A program made the position numbers and the translations under genes. The notes under the pieces were generated by a model. The model worked only from the letters and a program-made list of their open reading frames with translations, did not search any database and had not been told where the DNA came from. Positions 12,930 to 25,760 of a stretch of DNA of 64,000 nucleotides are shown piece by piece. Every line of letters starts with the position of its first letter. Position 1 is the first letter of the stretch. The stretch is from Saturnia japonica (Eukaryota > Arthropoda > Insecta > Lepidoptera > Saturniidae), in the NCBI GenBank assembly GCA_033032175.1, contig CM065310.1, positions 6,882,001 to 6,946,000 on the forward strand. Reading direction: 5' to 3'.

Positions 12930-13200
12930 AGACTTCCAGACTTGTTTACCACATCACTATCATTCACATAATGATCATTGCACTTGGTCCTTGAACTTAT
13001 ATTCCGGCAAATCGTTAATGTGCTTTGATGGAACATTATTGTGGTACCTAAGACTTTTATTGGTTTTGCTGAGTCTACAACAATGGATGGTCTCTTTTTC
13101 TCTTTATTTAGTAGCAAGTGCGTCATCCACTATTTGGCCAACGTCTCGTGAATAAAATATATTTCTAATAGTTTTCGGAAGTAATTGGCTCAGGAAGTTT
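12930..13200 (-). mobile_element. Jockey-like LINE fragment (family J1), C-terminal end
   Basis: Read on the minus strand it matches the C-terminus and stop region of the larger J1 element at 21343-24030: the conserved ending Asp-His-Tyr-Val-Asn-Asp-Ser-Asp-Val is present, preceded by recognisable but frameshifted lipid-poor thumb sequence. The match fades beyond about 13200. It is a dead, 5'-truncated copy. Confidence 0.75.
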
Positions 13201-14724
13201 TTATGGCAATTTAAAATGCATGATTCATAATACACTTCACTTGTGCATATGAACCAAACTGCATCACGTAAAATACTGCCATAATTACATAATACAAGGA
13301 CGAATAACATAAATAAGTTATAAATTATATTAAAAACTACAACATGATAGATCCCGTCAAAAATTTCATGGGAGGTTCTAAAACAAATTTATTTAAAAAA
13401 GTATTAATAATTCGACCACAACGGTTTTAAAAGTATCTGAACTTAGTACCTAAATAGAAGAAAGGAATTTTATAATTGCTAGCAGAAGTGGTGCTTTTGC
13501 TTCATAAGTACTGGCAGTTAATGAAACGCAAATACACCTGTGCTCTACAGTTCATACCAAGCACGATGTGTTTTAAAGAGCACTGTAATTGGAAGTCGGT
13601 ATTGCAACTTTTAGTTTTATTTTTAGATATGAATAAAACAAATAAGTATTGAAGGAGTATGTATTATTTTTCAGTAATTGTAACATTATTTTAGGTTTAA
13701 AGAAGTAATAAAATTATCACAGTACCTACACACCGTAACTGGAAGTTGATATTTTACCTTTTTTTTTTTTTAGATTTACAGATATCTACCAGAAGAAATA
13801 AGTATTATTTTAAAGTATTTGTAATGAGATTTTTATGTTTATAGAGAAAAAGTTTATTACGCAGTAATTAGTTTTGTCTCGTCATTTTATTTTTACTTAT
13901 ATTATTGAAATTTTTTACAGAAATGGAGGAATGTCATATACGTATCGTTTAAAAATTCCTAAAAATCGGTCAAAACAAGTCGTTCTTGTTAACGGTTTCA
14001 TAAAGTATTGTTGACTATTTTTATACCATATTAACAATGGAATTATGTACGCTTCCTGTCTACAAATTTTGATCGAAACACTTGTACTTGTCACTTTAAA
14101 TTAGTATGGAGCTATATTTACAGTGTAAGTAATAATAATGGATCTGTGTAAATAAAACAAATAATATTATATTATTAAATGTTTTTCTATTAACAAAATT
14201 GCTACAACCACTTAGTTATGAAGCTTGTAACTTATAATAATAAAATACATTACATATTTTCTTTCAATAACAGTATGAATTAATTGCAATCAGGTTTAAG
14301 CAATTCACTATTAATTACCAAGCGGTTGTTAATTGAGACTCTGTGAGTACGTATGGCACGGTTTATTAAAGTGCAGATATTTAAGTAGCGATCCGCTGCA
14401 CTAATTGCACTGTATTGGAAAACCGTCAAAGTATCTGATTTTTATGTTTTAACTTTTTTCATTATTAGAAAGAATAACTTTTTATTGGGTTAATTCTTTA
14501 AAGGTTATTTAGGCTTCTTAGTAATGCTTATAACAAATTTGATTTATTTATTTTACACCAACTTCACATGACGTTTACATACATAAATATTAAAATGGTA
14601 TTAACATAAAATACGTAGTCATCCTATATTATTGACTTAGTAAGACTAAAAAGTTTTAGTTTATATAATAAGGTTTCTAATCATATTACCGATTTGCAGG
14701 CCAATATACTGTGAAAAGGTAATT
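13201..14724. other. AT-rich intergenic DNA with one dispersed repeat
   Basis: Nothing gene-like is supported here. Bases about 13850-13915 (tttattacgcagtaattagttttgtctcgt) belong to a dispersed repeat that also occurs at 45541-45620 on the plus strand and 40360-40440 on the minus strand. Confidence 0.5.
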
Positions 14725-14935
14725 ATAGGATGGATCATTACGTGAATGATAGTGATGTTTGGAAATGACTCCCTCTCTTTACATATTCTATAATAATATA
14801 ATTAAAACAGTAAAAAAAGATAAACCTTATCGACATTCTTGTCGGCTCTTCTCGATAACTCGGACGTTTTTCAAACGAGTGGTAGTATTTTGACATTCTT
14901 AAGTGCCTTCTTAGGACTGGAACGGCTAAATTGGG
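14725..14935 (+). mobile_element. 3' end of J1 LINE, severely truncated copy
   Basis: The copy starts within the last codons (Asp-His-Tyr-Val-Asn-Asp-Ser-Asp-Val-Trp-Lys, stop TGA) and continues through the 3' UTR ('gactccctctct', 'cttctcgataactcgg', 'cttcttagg'). It is the same 3' end seen at 21343-21590 (minus) and 51826-52080 (plus). Only about 200 bases were inserted. Confidence 0.8.
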
Positions 14936-15044
14936 ACTGGCTTTAAGGGTTGCTGCTGGGATACCTACCTATAGTTATTTAGCATCAGATTTTTAATTTA
15001 AAATTATTTAAAAAAATAACCGTACACCGTAATATTATGGTCAT

Positions 15045-15150
15045 ATCACAATGCTATCCTTCACCGAAAGATTTGGCTCCGTAAAGGAATCGAATTGACA
15101 CCGATCGACGTGGGTCAGGCAACGCTACCTATGCCAATCACGCTTCAATG
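15045..15150 (-). mobile_element. tRNA-derived SINE head
   Basis: On the minus strand the sequence reads like a decayed tRNA gene front: an A-box-like 'gcataggtagcgttgcctga' followed by 'gtcaattcgattcctttac', close to the B-box GGTTCRANTCC. No body or tail of a SINE follows clearly, and it is not an intact tRNA gene. Confidence 0.4.
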
Positions 15151-15429
15151 CTATAAGTACAGTAGGTACAATGGTTTTGGTTCACTTTAATACAATTGTA
15201 CCGAAATCTTTTATTCCAAACAAGATATTAGGGTCTTTGTTTACATGATATTGGTGTTCATTCGATAAGGTTGCTATGAATTTTTGCGTCTCTATACTGA
15301 CGGTGACCATGAAATCGTTTTGTCCGAAATATTATATAACTTTGTCTTGAAGTTATTCTTCTTTTAGCGCAATTTAGTAGAGGGTAAAATTGAGGACTGC
15401 GTGCAATAACGTTTTATTAATATACGCGT

Positions 15430-15605
15430 TATACTCTTACTAAAAGCAATTTGAAGACGGCACAAATATTGTTGTCAGCATGTAGTAACAAAAACGATAG
15501 GATATCACAGCGTAAGGTGGAAACTGCGTATCAAGTCAAAAGTGAACTGAGAGCAACTGCCGCTCGTTCGAAATGCTATCTAAAGAGTATCAATGGTGTA
15601 TCATG
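15430..15605 (+). repeat. Dispersed repeat R1, copy 1
   Basis: The landmarks 'atactcttactaaaagcaat', 'gtcagcatgtagtaacaaaa', 'atcacagcgtaaggtggaaa' and 'aaagtgaactgagagcaact' occur in the same order, with substitutions and an insertion, at 26365-26580. The 75-codon open frame over this copy is probably incidental. I cannot assign the repeat to a class. Confidence 0.6.
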
Positions 15606-16254
15606 GCTGCGCGCGCATCATGTGACGGATATGCGTCATGATGAAGTCCGCAATGAAAGACAATTTGTTGTAAATTAATTTTACTGACTTTTTTAAAATT
15701 ATAATGATAACTCTTAGTTATATAACGATAAATTATTTTTGCACAATACAAAATTGGAGTCAGTAAAATGATAATCATGTTGTTGGTACGCGGGATAAAA
15801 AAAAAGTTATATTTATTTTGTTGAGCCAAGGAACCATAACTTCTTACATGCATAAGTACACACAATTTCCAAATCTTTTTCCATAGGTGGCTTGTTTAAA
15901 AAAAATACGCCACTCTCATCCAATCAACATATCACGATACAATTAACTCAAAGAAAGAAAAAAAAGAAAGTTAAGAAACAAAAAGTGTACAAAGAAAAAT
16001 GGTAATTTTTAGAGTAATATATTCATTTACGTACGCCTAACTTAATGATATTATGTAAACAAAGTAATTATGAATCTATAAAAAAATAGTAAAAGTAATT
16101 TTATAAAAAAAATTGCCATTACTTGAAATAATTGTTGGTTTTAGCGGCTTGCCTAATATTTTTTCGCTAACATTTTAAAAGTATTATTTCAAGTAAGCGA
16201 TTTTTTTTGTTCGTTTCTATAACATAATTTGTTTGAACTCTGGATAAATCTTTA

Positions 16255-16535
16255 AATGCCTCATTAGCTTAATGATCGTAAGTGCGACTGCTATGATCGA
16301 GGTCCTGAGATCGATTCCCAGGTCGAGCAAAGTGTTATTGGGTTTTTCTATGAAATTTTAAGTAGCAGCTTGAAGTTTGGCTTTGTGCTCGATTAATAGC
16401 AATAAGCTCACCCCCTATTACATGGGACCTAAAAAAACATGCACGGCGAACTGTGGGTGTACATTAAGTATACCTCTGCCTAACCCTTCGTGGATACAGG
16501 CGTGATGGTATGTTATGTTTTATGTTGTAATTTGA
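16255..16535 (+). mobile_element. tRNA-derived SINE (family S2), near full length
   Basis: A tRNA-like head (ttagcttaatgatcgtaagt, then a B-box-like 'gagatcgattccc') is followed by a body with 'attgggtttttctatgaaat', 'caataagctcaccccctatt' and 'catgggacc', and a tail ending 'ggatacaggcgtgatggta' before TATGTT-rich repeats. From memory this order matches a widespread lepidopteran SINE whose body has the 'ctcaccccctatcacatggg' signature. It is transcribed by Pol III and moved by a partner LINE in known cases; this copy looks old. Confidence 0.75.
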
Positions 16536-16540
16536 AATTA

Positions 16541-17319
16541 AAGCAATTAATTTTAAAGAAAATAGTTTCATATATACATAGCACTTATGGATTATTATTT
16601 ACTTATTACTTTATTTCCTTATTCAGAATTATAACAATTGTATGCAGAACACAATCAATTTAGTAACAATATTTTAATTGAAGTAAAAACAAGATTTTAA
16701 ATATTATTAATTACAAAAGTATAAAAATCTAAACAAAAAATAACGTGCGCCTACAAGTAAATCAATATGTACTGGTGTACTGCGGCATAGCTGCGTTTTT
16801 TTATATAAAAAAAAGTGTTTTAGTTTACATATTATGACGCTTGCTTATGAACCATGTGATTATTTTTTAAATACCTACTAATACTTGCTATTCATTATTA
16901 TAAAATATCTTATTTTTAATATATGAAATATGTAACGTGAAATTTTAAGGGTTTAAATATAATATCAGTATTTAATTAGGCAAGCCAGAGAAGCCTATTC
17001 TCGAAATGATTCATATTATGTGTTAAAATAAAACCTTCATAACTAGTCAAATATGGACAGTCTCACAAATTTTGTATTTAGAGAGTCAGTAGTGTATTTC
17101 CGGTGACACGTATTATCCAGCCATTTTGTCGGAGGCAATCGTGCGCCCATAAAGGCTAATGAGAATTCCGCAATAATATTGTTTCCGTTGTACGTACTTA
17201 TTGTTTTGTTTTCTATTGATTTCGTAATGTTATATTATTGAGAAATTACATTTGTTGCTTTTTATACAGTGAAATGAATATCGGAGGATAGTATGTTTTG
17301 GTGGTTATAATATTTTATA
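16541..17319. other. AT-rich intergenic DNA, nothing recognised
   Basis: No gene, splice-bounded open frame or repeat shared with the rest of the window could be supported. The stretch 17097-17180 is less AT-rich but has no open frame of note. Confidence 0.5.
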
Positions 17320-17470
17320 TCCAGTTCCCGCGAGGCTTGTAGGCCGCCTTTTCACGACCGGCAATGGATTATCTCTCTTGGAGGTCGCTGTTGTATTTAT
17401 ATTGTACTGTTCTCACCATCAAATCTTGGTATTGTACCGTCACTTTTCCGAGCTACGATAGAAAAAAATA
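17320..17470 (+). repeat. Dispersed repeat R2, diverged copy
   Basis: The order 'aggccgcc...cgaccggcaatggattatctctc...gaggtcgctgttgt...ccatcaaat...ggtattgtaccgtcac' parallels the copy at 17995-18235 (aggccggcatgacagtggca, tagattatagagatccctcg, tagtcgccgttgtagg, agggacaataccgtaaagtt). Other pieces lie at 39405-39500 and 50575-50690. Confidence 0.5.
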
Positions 17471-17994
17471 TATACATTTAGCTTTTACTAACGAGATTTT
17501 AAATTGTATTTATATTAGAGCATAAAGATTTTTAAGGGTTAAGCACATTTCCGTTTGTAATTATATTTACTTTTAGTAAAATCTGACCTGTAACCTGTCC
17601 AGAGCTAGCTGGAAGTAAATTTGATTACATTTCTTCCCCACGTTACCTCGGGATCGCCGCCGTCCCAGACGAGCGACTGAGAGATAACAACATAACAACG
17701 TTTCGTATCCTAAATAAATAAAGTGCCGGGTAAAATTTTAAGAGGGTTTAATTTAATAAACAAAACGTGAGCTATCGCAGCGTGACGATGGAATATAAGA
17801 GAATGATTAAGAAAAACAGAAAAATATATCTTATAGCAGCCAGTATGTTAGTAATTTGTTTTTAATAAAAACTTATACGGAGTGTAATGGTTGTCGAATT
17901 AAATCTTTAGAACTAAGATGCCCAAGCCAACCTCACCTGCACTTGGTACAGCCTGTTGAGTAACGAAGGAATAAATGGCGATAGGGTGGTTGTT

Positions 17995-18235
17995 GGATGA
18001 TTTTGCCCGCCTGGGTCGCAACCGCCATGCATGTGGTGAAAAGTCCGTCGTAAAGACTCGCTATTGCGTGTCGCGTTTCGGGATCAGCTTGTGCACGTTC
18101 AGTTAAATTTATTCAGGCCGGCATGACAGTGGCAACCGTCGATAGATTATAGAGATCCCTCGGTAGTCGCCGTTGTAGGTACTGTGCCTAGCATCAGGGA
18201 CAATACCGTAAAGTTACCGTGATACTATTGAAAAA
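17995..18235 (+). repeat. Dispersed repeat R2, fullest copy
   Basis: The copy contains 'gtcgcgtttcgggatcagct', 'aggccggcatgacagtggca' and 'gacaataccgtaaagtt', and ends in a run of ten A (18231-18240), which suggests a retroposed SINE-like element in plus orientation. Related pieces are at 17320, 39405 and 50575. Confidence 0.55.
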
Positions 18236-18240
18236 AAAAA

Positions 18241-20685
18241 CTATAGGCACGTTGGGCGATTTTTGGATTGCCTTGCTTCTGTAGTTATGTATGACGTGTT
18301 GCTCGCGGTCGTTAGATGTGAAAACCAGACTGATGTAAAAGGTTTTAAGTTTTCACTTCTGTAGGAAGTCCTTATGACTGCTTTGTCTTTATTTATTATC
18401 GGCAAGTTAAATCTGCATGTAATTTGTATCGTCGTCTTGCTTTTTTTTAAAATAAATAATTCATTTATATCTTTATTTTTTACTAATTTTACTATTAGAA
18501 AGATGTGTGAAGTTTTTGAGTATATTTGTAAGAGGTTAATCATTGGAACTACTGATGCAATTCTATGTATTCTTTCACTGTAAAAAGCTACTTTCAAGCT
18601 GGTGGTATATAGCCTATGTTCTATTGTTATTAAGATTTATATTGTAATTAGTTTTCTGTCCTCGACTACGTCACCTAAACTTATTTGTACATCTTTATTT
18701 TTATTAAATCTATCAACATAACAAATAACAACTTATTTATCTGTTGTTTATATAATTTGTATAAAACTGTAAACAGAAGTTCCTCTTTGTATACCACATT
18801 GGGGTTTGTAATGTAAAGTATCACTAAATAAAACAATCTTACTTAGATTCTCCATGACTGTGTGAGAGTATACTTTTGCCATGTGCTTGCATCTGAACTT
18901 ATGACGCTAAATTGCTTCTGTTGATGACGTATGCACGTTACATCTTTATTAGAATAACAAGTACGAAAATACGGGTGGTTGTTAGTAAAAAATAAATTTA
19001 TATCGGGTACTTTTCGTAAAAATTTATCACGTAAATTTTTCAATAGCCAAGTTACATGATTAAATGTTAATATTTCTCATATACATGATGAAACTTGGAA
19101 ATCATTTTATTACGTCTATATGTGTGATTCACACATTCATTTTTTTGTTAAAATACAATACGTAGTAAGTGCATACGTGTCACGAGTAAATTATTGATAT
19201 GGTCGCAGATATACATATTATTGAAATGAATCAAGATTGATCGGTTATTTGTTTTGAATCGAATTCAATACAAAGTGTAATTTGACACGTTTCTGATATT
19301 ATTGCATTGCGGTTTATAAACGGAAAATATTACTAGTGCTTATTAACTTTTGATTTATTTTTATTAATTATTAATTTAAGTATACTATAATTTAAGCTTC
19401 TATTAAGTCTTAAACGTTCTGAATTTGAGTTCGTTTTTGTCTAAGAATGTCAGAAGTGAAAAGCAACAAACTATTAAAAATTTTATTTTCAAAGTTATTA
19501 TAATAACGACGTGTTTTCTTTTGAAATTCGATTGTTTTTTTTCATTACTTTATCTAGTCTTCTTTGTAGCGCCCAGACTATCCATAATACAAAGTTTAAT
19601 GAAGGATTAAACTTAAGTTGGAGGCTCTTTCCTTGCATAAAGGTTATCGAAGCCGCGGTGATTTACTTCGAATTTATGGGAATTATTTTTTGCGATTTCT
19701 GACATTTTTAGTAGTCTAACCTAAGTTAGTCCCATATAGTGTATTGATGCCTATAAGAAACAGAATCGATTGGCATGAATTTTATTTTTTTATTAAAAGC
19801 TCTTCGTGGTGACTGATAGTGATCATGTAAATTCTGAACGGCTTGAATGATTGATCTCATATTCACACAATATATTTGTTTTATTGAGACGATGATTCAT
19901 AGCTAAATTAGAATTGCATTGGGAATGTACTTTTTCGTATTATGCAGTACCTACACCCAAAGATCGATGTATAGGTGTTTATTTAATATACTGGTGATAG
20001 AAATCAAGTACCTAATGTTATAGTATTCGTGTTGCTAGGCAACGATTACAATTATTATTAACTTTCGCAGTCATTTTTTACATATTCTCTGATGTTAAAT
20101 TTGATAAGTATCTTGAGGAGGTTAATTAAGCATGCCAATGAATACAATATCCGTAGAGTACTTATATATTTAATTAACACTTTGTCTCTCAAGGTCATAT
20201 AGTTGTACGTAAAAATTGGCATATATATCGACCACAGGAGCAGAGTTATTAATTGTAAAATAAATGAAAATATCTTTATTGATTTAATTCGAATTTACTG
20301 AATATCCAAACTCTCGTTACACGCGTAAATTCCCGTGATGGAATAAACCTGCATGCAATTTGTTAATAGAACTTTATAAAATACTAATCATAATATGTGG
20401 CTATTTTGTAAAAAACGGAAGGATCATTCGTAGCTGGGAGCAAAGTTTACTTTATGAATGATTAATCACTGGGATACAACAGACCACAAATGAGGGTCAA
20501 ATGCGGACCAAAAAGGGACTGTAAGGTAACTTCACATGGTTGTTGATTGTCCAATTATAATCGAGTTTGTAGTAAACATGTAATTAAACGTTTCCGGTTT
20601 CAGAGAAGGTTGATGTAGAATGAACTGACTACTGAGGTTTTCTTATTGGACTACAGTACGAGATTCTTTAATAGAGGAATGAAAA
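18241..20685. other. AT-rich intergenic DNA, no gene supported
   Basis: Open frames here (for example 18241-18597 minus and 19425-19702 plus) have the Phe/Ile/Lys-rich composition of translated AT-rich DNA and lack splice or promoter context. Bases 19760-19920 share short blocks (acacaatatatttgttttat, gagacgatgattcat) with 63790-63880, so a dispersed repeat is likely there. Confidence 0.45.
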
Positions 20686-20689
20686 GGTT

Positions 20690-20805
20690 TTTAAAGGGTC
20701 GGCAACGCACATGTGTTACATCTGGTATTGCAAGCGTGCATAGGCTGTGGCAACCGCTTACCATTAGGCGCAACGTATGCTTGTTTGCCAGCATTGTGTT
20801 ATAAA
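20690..20805 (-). mobile_element. SINE/MITE-type repeat S3, minus copy
   Basis: On the minus strand it reads 'ggcaaacaagcatacg...cctaatggtaagcggttgcc...agcctatgcacgcttgcaat...gcgttgccgacc'. The first half matches the plus-strand copy at 25490 (cgcctgatggtaagcggcta, agcctatggacgcttgtaat). From memory this is a very common lepidopteran repeat. Confidence 0.65.
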
Positions 20806-20884
20806 AAATACTTAAACGAAAGTTTATTCATCTTAGTAGGTATCTATGTGTAAGTATGTTTGCTTAGCAATGACGCTCAAACGG

Positions 20885-21030
20885 TTGGACGGACTCACAT
20901 CGCTATGTATATATAAAAGTATAACTGACTGTTATATCAACGCACAACCAAAACTAGAGGAGCTAGGACCGTGAAAAATTGCACGCGGGTTACTTTTATA
21001 CTGTAAATGAGAACTAAGGAAGATTTTTTT
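20885..21030 (+). mobile_element. LINE-tail-like repeat fragment
   Basis: The phrase 'tatataaaagtataactgac...atcaacgcacaacc...gtgaaaaattgcacgcgggttacttttatactg' resembles the 3' UTR of lepidopteran RTE-type LINEs or their non-autonomous relatives. Assignment is from memory and weak. Confidence 0.35.
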
Positions 21031-21342
21031 TTAATTCAACCCCTTCATTTCCCTTATGCCTTACAACATTTTAGGGTATTTTTATTTTAACGCTCAACAA
21101 ACAGGGCGAGAAATTTGTGATCATGATAAAAAAAATCAACTGATACACTATGACTAGAATTCATACCTCTGTATTTTTTTAAAATAAGTGGCATATATTG
21201 TAAATTTGAAATTATGAAGAAATGTGATTTACCGTGCCGTAATTTATTTATCAACGTAAAAACCAGCACTTACTTACTTTACTGATGTGTTATAAGCGTC
21301 ACTGGTGATTGTATAAAATAATTAAATACGTCGAACGTTTAA

Positions 21343-24030
21343 AAAATCAAAATAATCTTTATTCAATTTAGGGCCTAAAAAGGCACTTATGAATGTCAAA
21401 ACACCACTGCCGGTTCGGAAAATATCCCAGACATCGAGAAGAACCGGTAAGAAACTCGATCGGGTTTAACTCTTTTTTTTTTTGTTAACTGTACAAATGT
21501 TACAAATATAACAGGTACAATAATAATATATTAGTGGATGCACAGAGAGAGAGTCACTTCCAGACATCACTATCATTCACATAATGATCCACCCTATAAT
21601 AACCTTTTGACAGTAAAACCCGCTTGACATGGTCCTTGAACTTGTTGTCAGGTAAATCAGTAATGTGCTTCGGGATCTTGTTATAGAACCTAACACTATT
21701 ACCTAAAAAACTTTTATTCGTCTTACTAAGTCTAAAACACGGTACGACTAATTTATCTTTATTTCTAGTATTTACATTGTGCTGATCTTTGACAAAATCT
21801 AGCTTGTCTAAGTTTTTACGGACATACATTAAATTATCAAAGATGTATTGGGAGGGCAAAATTAAAATACTAAATTCCTGGAACTTGTTCTTTAGTGATT
21901 CGCGGGGTCTCATATTGTAAATTGCTCGAACTGCCCGCTTTTGTAATATAAATATGGTATCTACCTCAGCTGCTGAACCCCACAGCAAAATACCATAAGA
22001 CATTAAGCTATGAAAGTAAGCGAAGTAGACTAACCTAGCGGTGGCAATATCTGTTAACTGGCAAATTTTGCGTACTGCGAATGCAGCAGAACTTAATCTT
22101 CCCGCCAAAGTTTTAATATGCGGACCCCACTGTAATTTTGAATCAAGGGTTAATGCCCAAGAAGACAGTACCATCAACTAAGCCTACTAAATTCCCTTTT
22201 ATCTTGATACTACTATCAACACGCCGAACATTGGGCAAAATAAATGTCATACATTTGGTTTTCTTTGCATTTAGTAGTAAATTATTTAAAACAAACTATT
22301 CAGAGATTTTAAATAAGGTGTTGTTTAATTGCCTAAGCTCCGAATCTATTCTTTTCACTTTGAATATAAGTGAAGTGTCGTCTGCAAAAAGAACCATGCC
22401 AGCACCATTTTCAACAACGGACGGTAGATCGTTTATATAAACGAGAAACAAAAATGGTCCCAAAATCGAGCCCTGAGGGACGCCGACTCTAACCAATGAT
22501 CCCGAAGAGGTTGCTCCATTTACACTTATTTTCTGACAGCGCTCTGTTAAATAAGAAATTAGGAGGTCGAGAGAAGTTTCACGCACACCATAGTGGTTTA
22601 GCTTAAGTATAAGCGTACTGTGGTCAACGCAGTCGAAGGCCTTTGAGAGATCACAGAACACACCGATTGCATCCTGCGACTCCTCCCAAGCTCTATATAT
22701 ATGACTTAGCAGTGTTGCACCAGCGTCAGGGGTTGATTTAGATTTTGTGAAACCATATTGCCGACTATCCAAAATCTCTTGTGCTTTGAAATATTGTACT
22801 AGCTGCTTGAGCATAATTTTCTCGAAAATCTTACTAATCGACGGAAGTACAGAAATTGGTCTATAATTTCCAAGATTACTTCTACAACCTGATTTAAATA
22901 GAGGAACTACTTTACTTATTTTCATTAAATTAGGGAAAGTCCCTGTTTTTATGCACTGATTAAATATATTAGCCAGATATGGTGAAATATTGACAATTAT
23001 GGACTGAACTACGATGACTGACATACCCCAAATATCTTCAGTATTTTTTAAGTTTAATTGTTTAAAAGTCCTTATTATTTCACCTGCACTAACATATGTA
23101 AAAGAAAATTTAGAATCCACAGGTGTAATAAGATTATCCAAAAGTGATGCAGCGCCATGGGGTGATGATATTATATTTTTTGTTACTACTAAGGGTATAT
23201 TTGTGAAATAATCCTGGAAAACAGTTGCTACCTCTGAACTGTTTGAGATGTGTACTACCTCGACGTTTAGATTAAGCGAATTATCATTTTTCCTATCTTT
23301 TCCTGTTTCTTTATTTATTATATGCCAAACAGTTTTAGTCTTATTACTAGATTTAAGAACTTTATTTCTTAAAAATATCGCTTTTGCAGCTCCACAAACA
23401 CGTTTAAATATTTTAGAATAATCTCTAACATAAGCATGAAATGAATCACTAGTTGTCAATGATTTTCTATAATATAAATCATATAGTCGATCTCTACTTT
23501 TTATAATTCCTTTGGTTGCCCATTCACTAAAAACTATTTTTTTCCTAACACTAATAACCTTTGTTGGACAATATTTACTAAATTCAGTGCTTATGATATA
23601 AAATAAGCTGCCGTAGTTAGTATTTGGATCAATATCGTGTAAAACCTCTGCAGATAATTGCTGTTTAATGCTATCATTTAAACGATCTAATCTAGTGTCT
23701 GAAATAAGTCTAACCGTTCTCAACAATCACTGCTAGGTCTGCAGCAGTTTATTTCAACAAGTTGACCTTTATGGTCAGACCGTATTCCAGTAATAATGCC
23801 ATTACTAATGATTTTGAAGTTACTAAAAATGTTGTCTATACAAGATGCAGTTTGGAACGTGGTTCTGGTTGGTTCATTAAAAGCGGATCAAAGTTGAACG
23901 ACTTAAATAGCGATGTGAATGCAGTGACCTCCGGCGACGAATTTAAAATATCTATATTAAAGTCACCACAGATCAAAACTGACTTATTGATATTAAATAT
24001 TATCGTTAATATTTCCTCCATAGTTTCTAA
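21343..24030 (-). mobile_element. Jockey-like LINE (family J1), endonuclease end plus reverse transcriptase
   Basis: On the minus strand the element starts in the apurinic endonuclease (Leu-Ile-Cys-Gly-Asp-Phe-Asn-Ile-Asp near 23980; Ser-Asp-His near 23770). A stop and frame change follow, then a 476-codon frame (23726-22296) with the RT core: Tyr-Arg-Pro-Ile-Ser, Asp-Leu-Ser-Lys-Ala-Phe-Asp, Gly-Val-Pro-Gln-Gly-Ser-Ile-Leu-Gly-Pro and Phe-Ala-Asp-Asp-Thr. After a further frameshift near 22300 the C-terminal domain continues to the stop at 21554. The 3' UTR ends near 21343 with an AATAAAG-like signal. ORF1 and most of the endonuclease are missing. Catalytic residues are present but the frame is broken at least twice, so it is inactive. 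Its truncated 5' end lies about 170 bases upstream of gene A's TATA box. Confidence 0.9.
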
Positions 24031-24197
24031 AATAAAAAAATAATAAAAACACAACACAAAATTGATAAGGTCACCTGTTGTTCGTAATTTGTTAATAAAC
24101 AATTTATACTGCTAGATCTTTCACGTTCAAGAATTACCTTATCATGGCGAAAAATGCATACGTGACATTTTAAGTTTACTAACAAAGAAGCCTTGTT

Positions 24198-24204
24198 TAT
24201 AAAT
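24198..24204 (+). promoter_or_regulatory. TATA box of gene A
   Basis: TATAAAT lies 54-60 bases before the ATG of gene A, which would put the transcription start near 24228 and leave a 5' UTR of about 30 bases. The flank is otherwise AT-rich, but this is the only TATAAA match at the right distance. Confidence 0.5.
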
Positions 24205-24257
24205 ACGGGCAAAATGTGGATCGCTTTTAAATAATTTTTTTGTTGTGTTTAAACAAG

Positions 24258-25718
24258 ATGTCGTTTTTAACATTAATTATTTTCAGTTTTCTAATATATT
24301 TTGTGAGTTTATTCTTTGTTTGTGTTTTATTTATATCGAGTAATAGAAGTTAAGATTATATATTATCAGCAACATGTGGTGTCTTCTAAATAATGTATCG
24401 TAATTTCTATATATTATTTTTTATTTATTTATATATGGTTGATTCGTTACAGCTGTAAATCCCGTGTCTTTTGTAAGTTAATCTACTGTGAAAACCAGCG
24501 GACATATGGTTTGCCTGAGTTTGGTGTTTTATTTTTACCGATTTTCTTTTTTATAATTTAGTGCAATTATATATACTAGTGGTCGCCCAATGATCGAAAT
24601 TTGACCAGCGACTTTTTAATCATAGACTATTTCTGTTTGACATTTGCAGTATGAACCTAAACAATGAATATTATATCACTTGCTGTCACTTTCATTGATT
24701 GACAATATGAATTGTGTGAAATTATTGATTTTGGGGGGGTTAAGTTCAATGGAATTGGTCGGTTTAGGATTCGCAGTATAAATTTATTTTATTTTATTTT
24801 ATTTATTAGTAACAGATATTATAGATAAATTTTAGCTTTCTGCACTCCTCCATATAAACTTTAACCATGCCAAATCTCAGTTTTCCGTGCACGCAATACG
24901 CTTAAAAAGGGGTAGAAAGTTTTTGCTTCACGTATTAATATAATGATTAAAGGTATATATATAGTGATTCTCTAATTTGAAGAAGTCATGATTTCATCTT
25001 ACTACATATATTTAATTTTCATATCGCATCATCTGAATTGAAAACCTAGGATTGACTCTATTTAAATAGTAGATACCTATAATTAAACATTATTCCTTTG
25101 AAGTAAAATTGACAACGATTTTTTATTTTAAATACTAATCTGTTAATGTCTAATATCAATTCTTTGATTTATTTGTACAAGTAAAAACTAATGTTTAGAT
25201 TTATTTTTTAATGAGTTCTTATTGTTTAATTCCAGCCGCATGATTTTGTCGCTTGTTCTATCATACCAAAGTCAGATGAAATGACACCAAATTACCAAGA
25301 GCATGTTAGTGAGCTCCTAAAAGAAATGAGTGATGCCGCAGAAGCTTATTTACCGTCACTAATGTCACAAATGAGTGCCGACGACCAACAGCGTTTGATG
25401 GGTTACGGGCCTAATCAGTTCGCCGAATATATTAGTTATATGGTTTGTAATTTAAATTTATTATAGCATTTTTTAAATATACTACAAAGGTGGTAAACAA
25501 TCACACAGCCCGCCTGATGGTAAGCGGCTACCGTAGCCTATGGACGCTTGTAATACCCCTAACCCAAGGGACTCTGGAAACCGTTCTCACCACAGGAACA
25601 CAGCTTAAGGCTATTTGGTTAAAATTTTCTGTAAGGTGGAGGTATTCCACCAGTCGGATTTCTCCAAGTGGATAAAAATCTCCAAAGAAATTTTGCTGTG
25701 CCTTATCTCTATTAACTC

Positions 25719-25760
<42 letters not shown>

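Noticed and set aside
16255..16320. A tRNA gene
   Set aside because: The A- and B-box-like parts belong to a SINE body; the cloverleaf is not intact.
18241..18597. 118-codon minus-strand ORF
   Set aside because: Lys/Ile/Ser/Thr-rich chance frame with no motif, overlapping an open frame on the other strand.
19120..19164. An ATG followed by exactly 15 codons and GTAAGT, like exon 1 of genes A and B
   Set aside because: The encoded segment contains Asp, His and Lys and is not a signal peptide, there is no TATA box, and no phase-0 exon 2 was found downstream. Probably chance.
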